Assembly (NCBI RefSeq): GCF_001638985.1
Contig: NW_017265150.1
Coordinates: 1,000,984-1,064,983 of the forward strand
Direction of reading: 5' to 3'
DNA length: 64,000 nucleotides
From: Phycomyces blakesleeanus NRRL 1555(-)
Taxonomy: Eukaryota; Mucoromycota; Mucoromycetes; Mucorales; Phycomycetaceae
The notes beneath the pieces are model-generated. The model worked only from the letters and a program-made list of their open reading frames with translations, searched no databases and was not told the origin of the DNA. The translations under genes were made by a program, and so were the position numbers. Positions 45,409 to 58,044 of this stretch are shown piece by piece; the stretch's first letter is position 1; every line of letters starts with the position of its first letter.

Positions 45409-47259
45409 CATATTTATCTGGGTCTATACACCTGGTTCCCTCCTTTACCCTTGCTGTCATAGTGTCACGTCATAAGTGTTAATGCCTGAGTGCAGCCATC
45501 ATCCTACTGTCTTTCCTGTCTCTGCAAGCCATTGGTTCTTCTGTTTTCTGTCCAATTGAATTTTGATGCTGTTCTGATCTGGTCTAGTCTGGTTCTGGTA
45601 CCCATTTCTGGTGCAATTTACAATGTCTGTCATGGGCTTAATGAAGCATGTTCTCTTCTTTATAAGTCTTTGTCAAAAATTAGTGATAACTAGAAATAAT
45701 TTCCTTCTTCTTTACTTCCTCTCTTGTAATAATATTTCTTATATAAGTTCTGATGACAGCTATATGATCTATATATTGCCAACATTTAAGTCATATAATA
45801 AAAAATAATCTTTAACCTGAGCTAAAGCCGGATAGTTGATTTATTAGATTGCGCTGAACTGATAAATCAATGGCCAGGGAATATAAAAACAGGCAAAGAA
45901 GTATACTTAATAATAAAGAAGTATACTTAAAGAAGTACAATAAAACAGACAAAATAATATAGCAGATAAAAGATGATTTTATAATGAACAATTGCTATTG
46001 ACATTTATACTAATTATTTGGAATGTTTGTCTTGAGGTCTTATTCAATATGATGCCTCATCTGTAAAAATGTTAATTGAATGATTGTTTCTGCTATATGA
46101 GAATGTGAGTGAGGGTCAAAGTAATTAATTACAAAAAGAGGTTCGCTTGCCCTTTCCTCTTTTTGAAACAATTGATTTGAACCTCTTCTTTTGTTTAAGC
46201 TCTAGCTTGCCAGCTACAACAGATTGTGTCGCGTGTGGTAAGTAGTTGTGTGTAGAAGATGTACAAGAAAAGATAATTGTATGTAAGAAGAGGAATTGAA
46301 AGGAGGAATTGAGGGTTTGAGTTTGATATCGGATAAATTGAGGTAATAAAATAGTCTCTTTGTTACTAAATAGACCAGTTAAAGAAATTAAAAGGGAAAC
46401 TAACACTAATGTAAGAGTAAATAAATTGAATGATTAGAAAAATAGTTAAACTGAAAGAAGTGAAGAAAATAATACTAATTCTAAAGAGTTAATTATGAGA
46501 AAGAAATGTTTAATAGAGTAAAGGATTTAGCTAAAGAGAAATTTACTATAGTAAATTTACTAAGAGATAAATAAAAGGGGAAATTGAGACAAAATAATAA
46601 AATAAAAAGGGATAGTCAATCTTCCACAAAGACTTGACAGAAAAATAGATAAAACAGAAGATATTTCACAAAAGAGATCAGAGATAATAGACATCATCTT
46701 GAAGAAAACTTGTATCAGAAAAATATGACAGTTATTTATTGATTGATTTTAGAGAAATGTTTATATTATTTTATGGATAATATATATGACAAAAATAGGC
46801 TAGATAAAACTTGATGAAATAATTGTAAATAAAAATATAAAGAAAAATAACTATATAAATATTTCATTATGAAAGAAAAAATAGATGAAGTTATAATATA
46901 TAACTACAAGAAAAGAAAAATATTGGAAAGAAATATGTTATAAATAAAGGGAAAAACTATTCAGTTAACAATTTTGGTAAAGTAGTATTTGAGAGGAAGC
47001 GTCACATTTAGTGCGCAGGAATAAAATAAAAAGAAAAGAGAGAAAACAATTTCGGGAAAAATAAAGGGGAAAGATTTTAATTTTCAGAAAATCGGTTTTT
47101 GGAAAAAGACAATTTTTTTGAAAATGGAAGAAAGAAATTAAAATTAAAATTAAAATTTTGAAGAAAAATTAAAAAGGGGTTTTCAAAAGAAAGCCTGAAC
47201 TTGGTTGAATTTGGATTCTGAACAAAAGCCAACAAATGTATTACAACACATATAAAAAT
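45409..47259. other. Interior of the long inverted-repeat element
   Basis: No supported gene. 46420-47220 is strikingly purine-rich on the plus strand. A few hydrophobic frames near 45490-45800 have no homology or splice support. Confidence 0.4.
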
Positions 47260-48025
47260 ATAATGCGTGTTGAGTTATGGTGTGTGATGCAACTGGTCAG
47301 AAATATAATATATATTATATGTATAGTTATATTCTTGTGATTTTGCTCAGGACAATCTAACAAGAAGGAATTTAGACAATGAATGAGACTTGAAATAGAT
47401 GGAAACAGATATATAGACAACAGTCAGACAGACAAATGGACAAAAGGACAAATGGACAGACAGACAACAGACAATGGACAAGAAGACAAATAGACAAACA
47501 GACAAACAGACAAATGGACAAATGAACAAGCAGACAAATGGTGAGACAGTACTTGTAGTTCCTAACAGTGTGCAACTTAGTATTTCCCACAGGACAAAAG
47601 CTCAAGCTCAGTGGCAATGTTCAAAAGAAATATAGAGGAAAACTGAATGAATTTTATTGGGATAAAAACGTCTCTCTTATATACTAATTGACAACTGCGT
47701 TCAAGGTGACAATCTAGATACATCTTATGCTAAATGATGATTATTTAGAAGAGTGTACAGGTTTTTGGGCATAATAGAGACGTTTGTGGACTCAGATTTG
47801 TAGAGTTGCACAGAATATTAGCTAAAAAAAGGCTTTTTTTGAAACTCAAATTTTCAACTTGTATTGCCTTATTTAGCTTATTTCCGTTACATAAAATTGT
47901 AGGACATTCATTGTAACTAAACGTACAGGCTGTCATTATCAATTGTGACTTGATATTCAGTAATAGAAACATTACCATTACTTGAAAGGGCAGCACCTTT
48001 CCCTTTTCTTTAACAAAATCTTAAA

Positions 48026-49498
48026 ATGTCTCGTTTTGATCCTATTCTTGAACTAACAGATTGTTACATAAATCACAGCTCTTGGCATATTGCTGAAGAA
48101 CAAGAGTGAGGATAGGTATCTGTTCCTGAACAGCAAGAGGAACATGCAGATGTTTACAAAGATCAAGAGCCCACCAATGAAGAAATTCAAGAAGCACTTG
48201 CTCAATATGCCCAAGAGTGTGAGCAGGAAGGGGAACACATAGCTGTCTCTTTGCATTGTCAAGGTTGCTTAGACCCAAGCACCTTGTCTGATGAAGATTC
48301 TAAACTTTTGTTTAGATTCACGCAGCCTGAGATATAATTAAATCATTGCTTTTAAGAAAAAAAGTACTAATTTAATATATTTATAAAACCAGATATGCTC
48401 CTTGGCCACTCTTCTTGAAATGGGAGACATTGTCTACTTTTGAGAAGGCACTCCAAGTGAATTTTCTCTGCCAATGACACTGGCTCTGATGATTGTGCTA
48501 CACAGAATGGTTTTCCCTGCTCGCTCAGTAGATTTATCTCTGCTCTTTAGAAAGGAAAAGTCTACTCTCAGTGTCATCTTCAATGAAATGATAGAGAAGA
48601 TTTATATTAAGTTATATCCAGCCTTGAAGTTTGACTACTGTCAATTCTGGGAATCAAACCTGATGCGCTTCAGCTGAGCCATTAGAGAAAGATGTAAATA
48701 ACACTTGCAAAATATAATATTAGTTTAATAGTACTTACCTTTTATATATTATTTGGATAAAAGCACTGGCAATGTACTGTGTTGGGTTTATTGATGGAAC
48801 CTTTAACAAGATAGCAAGGCCCATTGTTGAGCAAGAGGGAGCATACAATGGCCATTACGTGAGTGAAAGATTTGATATATAGATCTGACACATGTTTTTA
48901 CTCAATTTATATACTCTTTATAGTGAGAACATGATTTGAAATACCAAGCAGTGGTAATACCCGATGATATTACTTTGTCCATTATGGGGCCAGACAGTGG
49001 TAGGAATCATGATATGCGCATGTACCACAAAAGTTAATTGGATGCCATGATGTGCGTAGCATTTGACTTTACAAGCATAAATGGTCCATGCTATTACTTG
49101 TATGGTAATTAGGCATATACTACATCAGACCATATGATGATCCCTTTCAGAAGACGTAAGTATTGTACAGTTATCTATCTCAACAGTAAAGACTTATGAT
49201 TTGCATATTGTCTGTTTTAGAAATGGCTGATGAGCAAGAACTTGCTATCAACAAAAGTATGTCTGCTGTACGAATTTCCGTTGGGCATGAGTTTACTCAT
49301 ATCAGGAGTCTGTGGGCTTTCTTAAAGTACTCACAGACCCAAAGAAGTGGTTAGTCTCCAGTGGGACTATATTATATTGTTGGAACGTTCTTGAAGAACC
49401 TCCATGTCTGTTATAATGGAGGAAACCAGACAAGCAAAAAGTACAGTATTGCTCCTCCTATACCAGAGCAGTACATTTATGGATTATTAAACCAATAA
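48026..49498 (+). pseudogene. PIF/Harbinger (DDE_Tnp_4-like) transposase, decayed
   Basis: Starts MSRFDPILELTDCYINHS and continues with QEALAQYAQECEQEGEH. The diagnostic part reads TLALMIVLHRMVFPARSVDL, SVIFNEMIEKIYI, then the first catalytic Asp in VGFIDGTFNKIARP, QEGAYNGHY, KYQAVVIPDDI, MGPDSGRNHDMRMYH, YYLYGN (usual second Asp region, YxxGDxAY, altered to Asn plus a stop), SDHMMIPFRRR, and SVGHEFTHIRSLWAFLKY (catalytic Glu region). Introns near 48310-48390 and 48690-48760 are plausible. There are at least six in-frame stops, so it is dead. The order and spacing match fungal Harbinger transposases. Confidence 0.85.
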
Positions 49499-49601
49499 TA
49501 TTTTTTTACTCCAAACTATCTATAATGTGAAGAAATTTGATGACTATTATGACATGTTTTATGTATATATATTTTTATTGTTTTTTAAGACCTTAAAGCA
49601 G

Positions 49602-50424
49602 TTATCTCTGCATATTGTACTTGAAACAAGCCTGTCTCTCCTCTAGCAGAGTCTGTCTCTGCTCCAGTGTTCTCTGCCTTGTCTCAATAGCCAGAAATTC
49701 TCTTTCGACATTCTCCTCCAATCTGCGCATTGAGGTAAGTACCTCACCATCACTTATTCCAGCCACCATATTGGACAATTCATCCCGAAAGGACTTCAAC
49801 ATTTCTCTGGCATCAGATAAGCCAGCCGTCGATTGACCAACTAGATGTCCAGAAGAACTGCCCTCTACTTTATCTGTCTATTTCTTTTGTTCAACAACTC
49901 TCAACAGATTGTTGGACTTCAATAAAGTTGCTCTCTCCACGACTTTATCTGCAGCTACCTGCTTCTGGACTTCTTCCTCAGAAGCTAATTGCTTTTTCAT
50001 GGCCTTGCCCCAATCTCCTTCAGCCTCCTTTAAAAACTTATAGTATTAAACACATTGATATTCAACGAATATACCTAATACAATGTGAAGATTACCAATT
50101 CAACAAGCTGAAAAAGAAGCTGATCGAGATCAGAGTAGCTCTTGTTTGACCCTGTCATTTTTTTTCTTGGGCCTGTCTTACTTTGAACTGCTTGACCAGA
50201 TTCTTGTGTCTCTGCTTGAGTGTTGAGACACTAATTTTGTTGCCTTTACCTCCAGCATCATTGATCTTTTTGAGGATTTCATCCCAGGCAGCACCTGATT
50301 GCCCATGACCAGCATATGAGGGGTGTTGGTGGATCAACAATTCCACAAGGAGTCTGTCTCTTCCAGCAATCAGATTTATCTTGTGATTAAATCTGACGGA
50401 AGCGTCTGCAGCAAAAGTATTCAT
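49602..50424 (-). pseudogene. Harbinger Myb/SANT-like partner protein, decayed
   Basis: Minus-strand gene converging on the transposase. The N-terminal domain has INLIAGRDRLLVELLIHQHP, SGAAWDEILKKINDAGG and SVSTLKQRHKNLVKQFKV, a Myb/SANT-like DNA-binding pattern. After a frame change at an A run near 50160 it continues YSDLDQLLFQLVE, AEGDWGKAMKKQLASEEE, and a coiled coil ending EQRQTLLEERQACFKY, with one in-frame stop near 49880. In this superfamily the Myb-like protein helps the transposase bind its ends and enter the nucleus; that role is from family knowledge. Confidence 0.8.
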
Positions 50425-51114
50425 ATGTACGTTTATGTTTAAAACCAAGTGAAGGAAAAGTGGTAAAAATGCGTATTATGATAGTAGGATGTTTATAAAA
50501 TTAAAATTAAAAGTGCCTTTTTTCGGTGTTATAATTATCAGCTTGCTATTAGTTTAGAGCAGAAAATAAACGAATATGAGAGGCTACCAATTTGAATAAG
50601 GTTTGGTAGAGTAGTGTCTCTATATAGATGTGTATGTAACATCGGGTTTTCTTTCTAAGACAATGAGCTCATGCAAAAAGTTGAAAATCTGAGTCCACAA
50701 ATGTCTCTAATCACAAAAGGAAATAATCAAAAATAATCAAAAATAAAAATAATCAAACTACTAAAAAATATGAACTCTTGGGAAGCATACTAAAGAAGTA
50801 ATATCAAGGAGTGTAAAGGAACAAGTGCAATGCAAAGGGAAGCAAGCTAAAAAGAAAATAAAAATCAAGAAAAAATAGAAAAAAAGAGGAAAAGCATTTA
50901 AAGTCTAGTGGGAATTTAAATGTTGATAGCAAGAAAAAAAGGAAAAAGAGAGAGAGAGAAAATAAATCCAAGAAATCAGATTTTGTTGTGTCCAAAGATC
51001 GAGTCACAACTTTGCACTGTTCATAACTTAATAGTCTGTCCATAAGTTGACGTCACATCAAACAAATATACGTTTTTGGTCAAGGCTGAAACATTTTACA
51101 ACACTTGTGTCACA

Positions 51115-52129
51115 AGTAACGCATGTGGTGCTTGTATTTGTGGTAAATGTTGACAGGTAATGTTATCATGGTTTTTGAGGTGTGAATGAGTTTGTAGATG
51201 TAAAATAACCTCTCTTTTCCACAAGAGAGAAAAAGACAAACTCAAAAGAGAATGCAGAATTAAAGATAATAAAATCAATAAAAGAAAAATAAAAGAAAAA
51301 CAGTACTATTAATCAATCTCGATAGACTTGACTCAATATACTCAGATAATCAAACAAGTAAAATATCAACAGCGTTAAATATTAAGAGAACTTGTTGTCA
51401 GAAAATAAGACAAAAAAAAATCAATGTTTTTTAAATGCAAGTATTGTGATATTTATAGTTTTGCAATTGACTTGTTGAATAATTAAATAAATAAAATTAT
51501 AAAAAAAAATATATATAATAAAAGTTGTATAATCGACAATCTATTAAATGTGATTTGTTCTTTACTATCATTAAGTACAAATAAAATAAAATAATTATTG
51601 TCAAAATCATGAAGATAATTATGCTTGTAAAAATATATAATAAAAATAATATTAATTCCAAGTTGATTTGTTCAGTTAAATATAGTGAGAAAATAAGATA
51701 CAATGTGTGGTTACCTGAAGTTATTGTTGACAGGATGATGCTTTTCATTGTACTTATTGGTGTTTTGCTTTACAAATAGAAAAATTGCTTTCTATTCAGC
51801 CTCAGCCGCCATTAGAAAATCAAAAAATAATAATAATAGAATATAATTTTCTAGAATTACAAAGAATTCTGCATCACTGCACTGTCAGACAACCAAAATT
51901 GTTGAGAGCTGACCATTCTTACATACCTACTTATTTCCTTGTGCGCCGAGTTTAAATTACTTGGGGGATCTACTTTTTTATGTCGCAAGGGGCTTTAAAT
52001 TATAAGGATGTGTAGAAGCAGTGACAGCTTTTACTTTTGTTGTTTCTTTTGGAATCTTAATGTTTTTTTTTTACATTTTTTTTCTCTTTATCAAAACATA
52101 TTATTATAGAACATAATTGTAATTTTTTA
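51115..52129. other. AT-rich spacer
   Basis: Purine-rich to about 51400, then AT-rich. No gene, RNA or repeat shared with other regions recognised. Confidence 0.4.
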
Positions 52130-52558
52130 TTATCTTTGTGTATTAAGATTTCTAAAGCAGGAAGAGTTTTCATTTCTAAGAGTGTCTATACAATTCATTG
52201 CTTCCCCAAGTAAATCACTAATCACTTGTAATTCGGCTTCATCAATTCCCGGAACATCCATCAACTGTTCTAAGTCTTCTCTTTGATGATGAAGTGTTGT
52301 ATTCTGGGCCATGATTCTTTGCAACCAAACAGAATTGTTTCAACCACTTACAACAACTGTGTTTGTTTCATTTTCAACTTCCTCATTAACAACTGCCACT
52401 TCATGCTCAAATGCAAGCGATCTTTGCAGCTGGAGGTAGTTGTTTTCCCTTTGAACTGTATATACAAAGTCTAGACCAATAAATCTCTTTAGGAGATGTG
52501 CGTGTTTACAGGGAATTTGATGTGAAGCAAAATTGGGACAAGTGCAATTTTGTATCAA
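52130..52558 (-). pseudogene. SWIM-finger tail of a MULE transposase, isolated
   Basis: Minus-strand reading CTCPNFASHQIPCKHAHLL, a C-x-C-x9-C-x-H SWIM zinc finger, followed by RFIGLDFVYTVQREN and, beyond an in-frame TGA near 52337, IMAQNTTLHHQREDLEQL and IDEAELQVISDLLGEA. The catalytic part that should lie upstream is absent; the Tnp2 gene starts only 280 bp away on the other strand. A perfect small hairpin (gtatcaaa/tttgatac) sits at about 52552-52570, just before it. Confidence 0.65.
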
Positions 52559-52839
52559 ATTGTTTGATACATTAACCTGATACTATCACTGCAAAAACAG
52601 ATCAATTTCGCATATGTAAAGTATACCTAAGTTCTGATAGACAGAATAGGTAAAATTGTAGTTCAGCTCACTTTTGTGAGTAAAGTATTTGAATAGTATT
52701 TTAAGCTACTCTATTGGCTACTGGCAGCTGTGTAGCATTAGAATGCAACATCAAACTCAAATAAAATAAAAGTGTGTTTTCTTTGAAGTCTCTTTCTTTA
52801 CTATTAAATACTATTGTAAACCTTTCTTTTCATTTTAAA

Positions 52840-55800
52840 ATGGCTCCTATTCGCAAACCAACTGTTAGAAAAGAGTGTCGATGCTTTATCTGTAAAAGCA
52901 AGACACTAGGATTCAATCGTGTATCTGTTAAAACATTTAAACGTCATCAAGAAAAAGATAATCATGATATTACACATGTTCAAACGCGTACGGTTAATAC
53001 ATTTACTTTACTTTACTTTACTTTATTTTATTTTATTTTATTTTATTTTATTTTATTTTATTTTATTTTATTTTATTTTATATCATTTCCTTTTTTATTA
53101 TTTTATATAATAATAATAATAATAATAATAATACTAACACTAATAATAATAAATGTGTAGCCCATGAAGACACATGCGATACAATTAGTAGTGCTGTTTC
53201 TGAGCCTGTAAATCAAGAGGAAGATAGTTTTGAATTTGAACAGGAAGATGTTGAAATGAATTCTGAGCTTAGAAGTAAGAAAACTTATTTTATTACATTG
53301 ATTTATTTGGGTCTAACATTCCGCTTTTGTAGACCTAAATGACACAAATGACATTTTGGATATATGGACAAGAAACCAACCTTTCTCTGAAACGGATTGC
53401 GTGTTTGGCTCTGAAGATAATGTCCAGTATACAAGTGACACTTACAAAGAAGAAGAAGAATATGAAGATGAATCCGATATTGAGATGGACAATGATGAAG
53501 GTAGGTACACAGCTTTAGATAATATTATATCCTAGAAAATAGAGAGTTAATCAACGTTCTTTTAAAAAAATCAAATTAAAGATTCTTTGTTGGAATCAAT
53601 CTCAGAATTGAATTTGATTCACCAATTCATTGTTATTTTGGTTGCTCTTTTTGTCTCGCTATACGTTGTGGATGAAGGAGCTGTAATCCTGATTGCCATA
53701 ATCAACAAGATACTGCAGTTTTTGTTTGACCCATTCTGCCTTCCAGTGAGTGTTGCTGGCCTCAAACGTTTGGCCGGATTTGAAGCGTTGACAAGTGGTG
53801 TCAAGAAGTATGTTGCATGTAGCAAATGCCATGCCATATATGATAATGAAGCCGCCCCTTTGTATTGTACATCACCCAATTTTGGTAAAACCTCCTTGTG
53901 TGGCAACAGCTTGTTTAAGTCTGGTCCCGGGTCAAAAGCACCCAAAAAGACATATGTATTCCACTCCGTCAAGAAAGCTCTAAAGACGTTTTTTCAACAC
54001 CCGGATTTTGAAAACAACAATCAACTCATGGAACCACGGCCCGAAAATGGATAGCACTTTGTTTGACGTGTACAATGGTGCGATGTGGAATGAGATATTA
54101 GACGTAGATGGTATACCTTTTGTTGATACCAAGCGATCACTCATGCTCACGCTGAACATTGACTGGTTTCAGCCATTCGATGGTGTTACCTACTCCTGTG
54201 GTGCCATATATCTTGCAATCAATAATCTTCCACGCAGTGAGCGGTTCAAGAAGGAGAACGTGATTCTTGTTGGGTTAATGCCAGGGCCTAAAGAAGCAAG
54301 CACTTCTGACATAAATAACTATCTGAAACCGCTTGTGAATGAGTTGATGGAGCTGTACAAAGGTATTAAGATTAAGACTCACCAATGTCCAAATGGTACT
54401 TCTATCCAAGCAGCCCTTCTCATGGTTGCCTGTGATATACCTGCTGCAAGGAAAGTATGTGGGTTCACATCCCATACAAGTACAAATGCATGCCACAAGT
54501 GTAAGCGTCAATTTTCGAGGTTGGCTGGAACGAGTTCTGTTGATTATTCTGGATTTGATTTCTCAAAGTGGCTCCTTCGCACTAAGAATGACAATCGTAA
54601 GGATGCAGAGATCTGGAGAAATGCAACCAAACCAACTGAGAGACAGCGTCTTGAAGTTGCACATGGTGTTTGCTGGTCCGAACTGCATCATCTTCAGTAC
54701 TTTGACATTGTCCGCTGCACGATCATGGATCCCATGCACAATCTTTTCTTAGGCACTGCCAAAAGAATGCTGGAGAGATGGGTTGCGGATGGATTAATTG
54801 ATGATAAAAAACTCGTTGCCATGCAAAAGGCTGTTGAGAAGGTAGTGTTGCCGCCCAATTACACGTCACTTGGGACAAAGATTGCCAAGGGATTTCCCTA
54901 TATGAAGGCTGATGAGTGGAAGTCTTGGTGCCTTGTGTACTCTCCTGTGGTTCTAAGGGATGTGTTGTCATTGCCAGAGTTCAAGAACTGGATAGAGTTT
55001 GTTAACGCATGCAGATACTTCACCAAGTCTAGTGTTTCTGAAGAAGACATTGAGAAAGGACACAAATGCTTAGAAGAATTCTGTAAAGGGTGTGAGACAT
55101 TGTATGACCTGGACCTTCTCTCTCCCAACATGCACCTGCATCTGCACTTATGCAAAACAATGATTGACTTTGGACCCGTCTATGGCTATTGGCTTTTCAG
55201 CTTTGAAAGGTACAATAGTGTCCTGAAAAATATCAAGACCAATTGAAGAAACGGGTTTGAATCGACATTTATGAGACAGTTTATTGAAGAGTCGTGGAAG
55301 GGAGATTTTGTTCGTCGACTTCTGAAACCTATGCATGCACTTGCATGTTTTGAAATTTTCGATAAGTTCACCACCAACAACAACAACACCAACACCAACA
55401 CCTACCTCTCTCACTCTTTCTCAATTTCCAAATATCTTGAAGCTTCACAGAATCTTTCAATGATAATTTGTGGAAACGAGCCCTTGCCACCATCCGCCTT
55501 GCCATTGAAAACAAGACCATTATCATTTATGCCAAAACATGACTATGATTGTCTTGTAGGATACTATCAAGCTGCGTACAAGAATCCACAGATCTCAGGT
55601 TGCAAAGATGTAATTGATGACTCACCTTTCGTCAATGACTGGATCGAAATGGTGAAGTCCGTTGATCTTCTTGGGCAAAGCTACAAAGGGTGCATTGGCA
55701 CGAATGGCCGCGGATCATACATACAAGCATATTTCACTGAACGAACTGGGTCGGAACATGCATATGTTGGAGAGATTCAGTACCTTTTTGTTCACAATTT

Positions 55801-56170
55801 TAGGCCAACTGTTTCTTCTCTAACATACAGAAATCCCCATAGTAGTCAGCATGTATTTGCATTTGTCAAATGGTTCAAATCCACTTCGGACAAAACAAGA
55901 GAATTAGAAGGAGTTGAGTTGTTACAGGATGAATTCTACAAGCAAGATTTTCAAAGCATCCTGCCAGTACATTGGATTCTCGTAACAGTTGCAATAGTAG
56001 ATTACAAAACTATAAAAAATGTCAACAAAAAACTCGCGATTCCTTTACCAAAAAAATTTACTATTAATTCTCATACACACACTTACTTATATATTTATTC
56101 TCTATTATTATTATTTCCTTTAATCAATTCAATTTCAATTATTACTATTTGGCCCTACAACAGAACATAG
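52840..56170 (+). pseudogene. Tnp2-like (CACTA-type) transposase, broken
   Basis: Exon 1 (ATG 52840) encodes a zinc-finger-like head, CRCFICKSKTLGFNR and TFKRHQEKDNH. After three GT-AG introns (junction phases 1, 1, 1) come acidic exons and then a large exon: YVACSKCHAIYDNEAAP (second Cys pair), VKKALKTFFQHPDF, then a frame change at about 54015-54030 into LMLTLNIDWFQPFDGV, YLAINNLPRSERFKKENVIL, YLKPLVNELMEL, CHKCKRQFSRL, and CTIMDPMHNLFLGTAKRML, the hallmark Tnp2 Asp-His block, then FSFERYNSVLKN. An in-frame TGA at 55244-55246 interrupts the otherwise continuous RNGFESTFMRQFIEESW. The C-terminal part has GEIQYLFVHNFRP and SILPVHWILVT, ending near LPKKFTI (about 56060). Superfamily by sequence: EnSpm/CACTA, Tnp2 type. 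Element ends not found. Confidence 0.85.
53004..53134 (+). repeat. TTTTA pentamer and TAA trimer arrays in Tnp2 intron 1
   Basis: About 15 TTTTA/TTTAC units (53004-53086) followed by a TAA array (53107-53134), between the GTACGG donor at 52988 and the acceptor at 53160. They expand intron 1. Confidence 0.85.
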
Positions 56171-56185
56171 TAAAAAAGAAAATGT

Positions 56186-58044
56186 TTATTCATCGTTGAT
56201 TGCCCAACGAGGCAATGACTGGGACAGGGTGGCAAGAACAGAGCAAGGCAACAATGTTGCTGGATATCTGTTCATTCTTGGCTTTGTTCCCACGCCCGCA
56301 TTTAACACATGATGGGTACAATCAATGTCGTCAACCATTGTCAACAATCTGTTGAACTGTATTTATTTTTATTAGTTCTTTATTTTTCTTGTTATAAAAC
56401 TTATTTATTTATTCTAAATATTATTTACCTCTTCACTTCTCCAAGTGGGGCGATCCACTTGCAAACACTGTCATGGAAGATTGTTCACAATCTCAATATC
56501 TGACTCACCATCAGACATGGCATCCTTCTGAAAGAGTTTGAGATAGGCCTTCTCAACAGGGTTTCCAGTCTTATATCCCATTGTAGCATCAATGGCTACC
56601 CAGTTGTCCATGTATGTCAACTTGCGTTGGATAGACATCTGGTTATGTGGTGATCCAGACACTCGGATGTTGGATTTATCACATATAAGAACATATTCAT
56701 ATTGGGATAGTGTAGTAGCTATCATCTTGTCAGTATAAAATATATATAAACGATTAAGTAATCAGCCCAATAATTATTACAGTTAGTACTGTAGATAATA
56801 CCTTAAAGATTGTTAAGATAATTATATCATACTGCCGGGTAAACTGTGTCAGATGGATATGGAGCTAATTTAGTAGGAAGTCCTAAAGCTCTAGTATAAA
56901 AGAGAAAAGAATAGCTAAGAGCTAAAGAAGTACGATTTAGGACTTGATGTCATAATTGTAACACCGACACTAGTTAAGCAGTAAATACACTCTAATAACC
57001 AAATATAGTAAAGGAAGAAAGCCTTAAGAAACTAAGACGTAATAACAAGAGCAGATTGTGTTTTCTTATAAAAAGGGACACTTTTTATTTATGAATAAAG
57101 TCAACTTATATACAGTCTCAAAGTATTTCTATACGTCTCTATTATCAAATATTTTATTTTTCTATTGTTTCGTATCTGAAATATTACAGGTTATATAGAT
57201 TGTAGCTTAAGAAAATAGTAATATACCAATTAATTTTTTATATAGTATATACAAACCTGAAGAGTATGACTGTTTGCTCTCCCCTTGCTGTTTTTCTTGG
57301 CCTTCTGCTCAGGAGACTCGTGAAAAGTATGATGACTGTGCTTGTACCTGTTCTTTATTTTATCACTTATCACCTGTGGGTGAGTACCAGCTAGACGAGT
57401 CTGGGCGCTAATGTAGCTCTTCAAGTAGTTGATAACAGCTACGTTATCGCGGTGGTTAATCTTCTCGTTCAAGTTCCACTTCTTCTTACTCTCGTTCTCA
57501 GCAACAAGAGCAGGGTCGTCAGACTCGAACTTCCAGTCCCACAACTTTTCTGCGAAGATTTCCTAAATACAGGTTGTTTAATAAGTTGTTGATACTAACA
57601 TATATTAATATTAATTACTGAGATAATGACAGAAACCTTGGCATCACTGAGGGAGGTCTGGGGGACATAGGATGGCATCAGAGATGGTCCTAGACTAGCC
57701 ATACGAGTCTGATTGTTGGCATAGGCAGTTGCAAAGTCTGCAAATGCCGTATGTGTCTTTCCAGACATGTCAACAACAACGCCCATCCTGTTTTTAAAGG
57801 CTGTCATGTTGCTATTGACAGCAGCAATGTCATCCTTGACACTGTTGATACTGTTGTTTACTTTGTTAAACATTTCAACAATTTCCGTCTATTGCTGATC
57901 TTGGATAGTTGCGGATGAGAAACTGGGGGCAATTTCTCGAGGTCCAACATGGCCAGCCAAAACACGGTTTGCAGAGATAGATATACTTGCAGATGCTTTT
58001 CCTTTTCCTTTATGGTCTGTTTTTCTGCTGCTATTGGAAGGCAT
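56186..58044 (-). pseudogene. Tnp2-partner gene, copy 3 (converges on Tnp2)
   Basis: Four exons on the minus strand, tail to tail with the Tnp2 transposase. From ATG 58044: MPSNSSRKTDHKGKGKAS and a Ser-rich basic leader of 51 codons, an in-frame TAG at 57889-57891, then ATG 57873 and a coiled-coil segment FNKVNNSINSVKDDIAAVN. Exon 2: KLWDWKFESDDPALVAENES, KKKWNLNEKINH, SDKIKNRYKHSHHTF, ending Lys/Ser-rich. Exon 3: SQYEYVLICDKSNIRVSG, AMSDGESDIEIV, a TGA near 56480, and VDRPTWRSEE. Exon 4 (about 56186-56356) starts FNRLLTMVDDIDCTHHV and ends SLPRWAINDE. It aligns with copies at 10288 and 62153 exon by exon. By position it may be the TnpA-like DNA-binding partner; the function is unproven. Confidence 0.65.

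Larger units (their letters stand above)
47776..50708 (+). mobile_element. PIF/Harbinger element (2.9 kb) with AAT duplication
   Basis: Terminal inverted repeats of about 24 bp. The left starts AGAGACGTTTGTGGACTC and the right is its mirror with one A for G. AAT lies on both sides (47773-47775, 50709-50711). The inverted-repeat partner arm at about 44330 shows the empty site with a single AAT. Two convergent genes inside, a transposase (plus) and a Myb-like protein (minus), are the standard pair of this superfamily. Both are inactivated. Confidence 0.9.
43948..51114. mobile_element. Long inverted-repeat element with nested insertions
   Basis: Left arm 43948-44568 plus 45102-45335, and right arm 47260-47775 plus 50709-51114, are inverted copies of each other over about 850 bp. 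The left arm is split by solo LTR 4 and the right arm by a PIF/Harbinger element. Between the arms lie about 1.9 kb (45336-47259) without a convincing gene, partly purine-rich on the plus strand. With the insertions removed the element is about 3.7 kb. The outer ends read gacacaagtattgtaaaatg and its mirror. A target duplication was not recognised. A MULE or foldback-type non-autonomous transposon is the best guess. Confidence 0.75.

Noticed and set aside
48605..48690. tRNA-like A and B boxes (minus strand, ggctcagctgaa and ggtttgattcc)
   Set aside because: No anticodon arm, and the stretch is part of the Harbinger transposase reading (FDYCQFWESNLMRFS), so the match is by chance.
32465..56170. 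Repeat-induced point mutation as the cause of transposon decay
   Set aside because: Some stops fit C-to-T changes (CAG to TAG, CGA to TGA), but frameshifts are as common and LTR copies stay about 97 percent identical, so there is no clear signature by eye.
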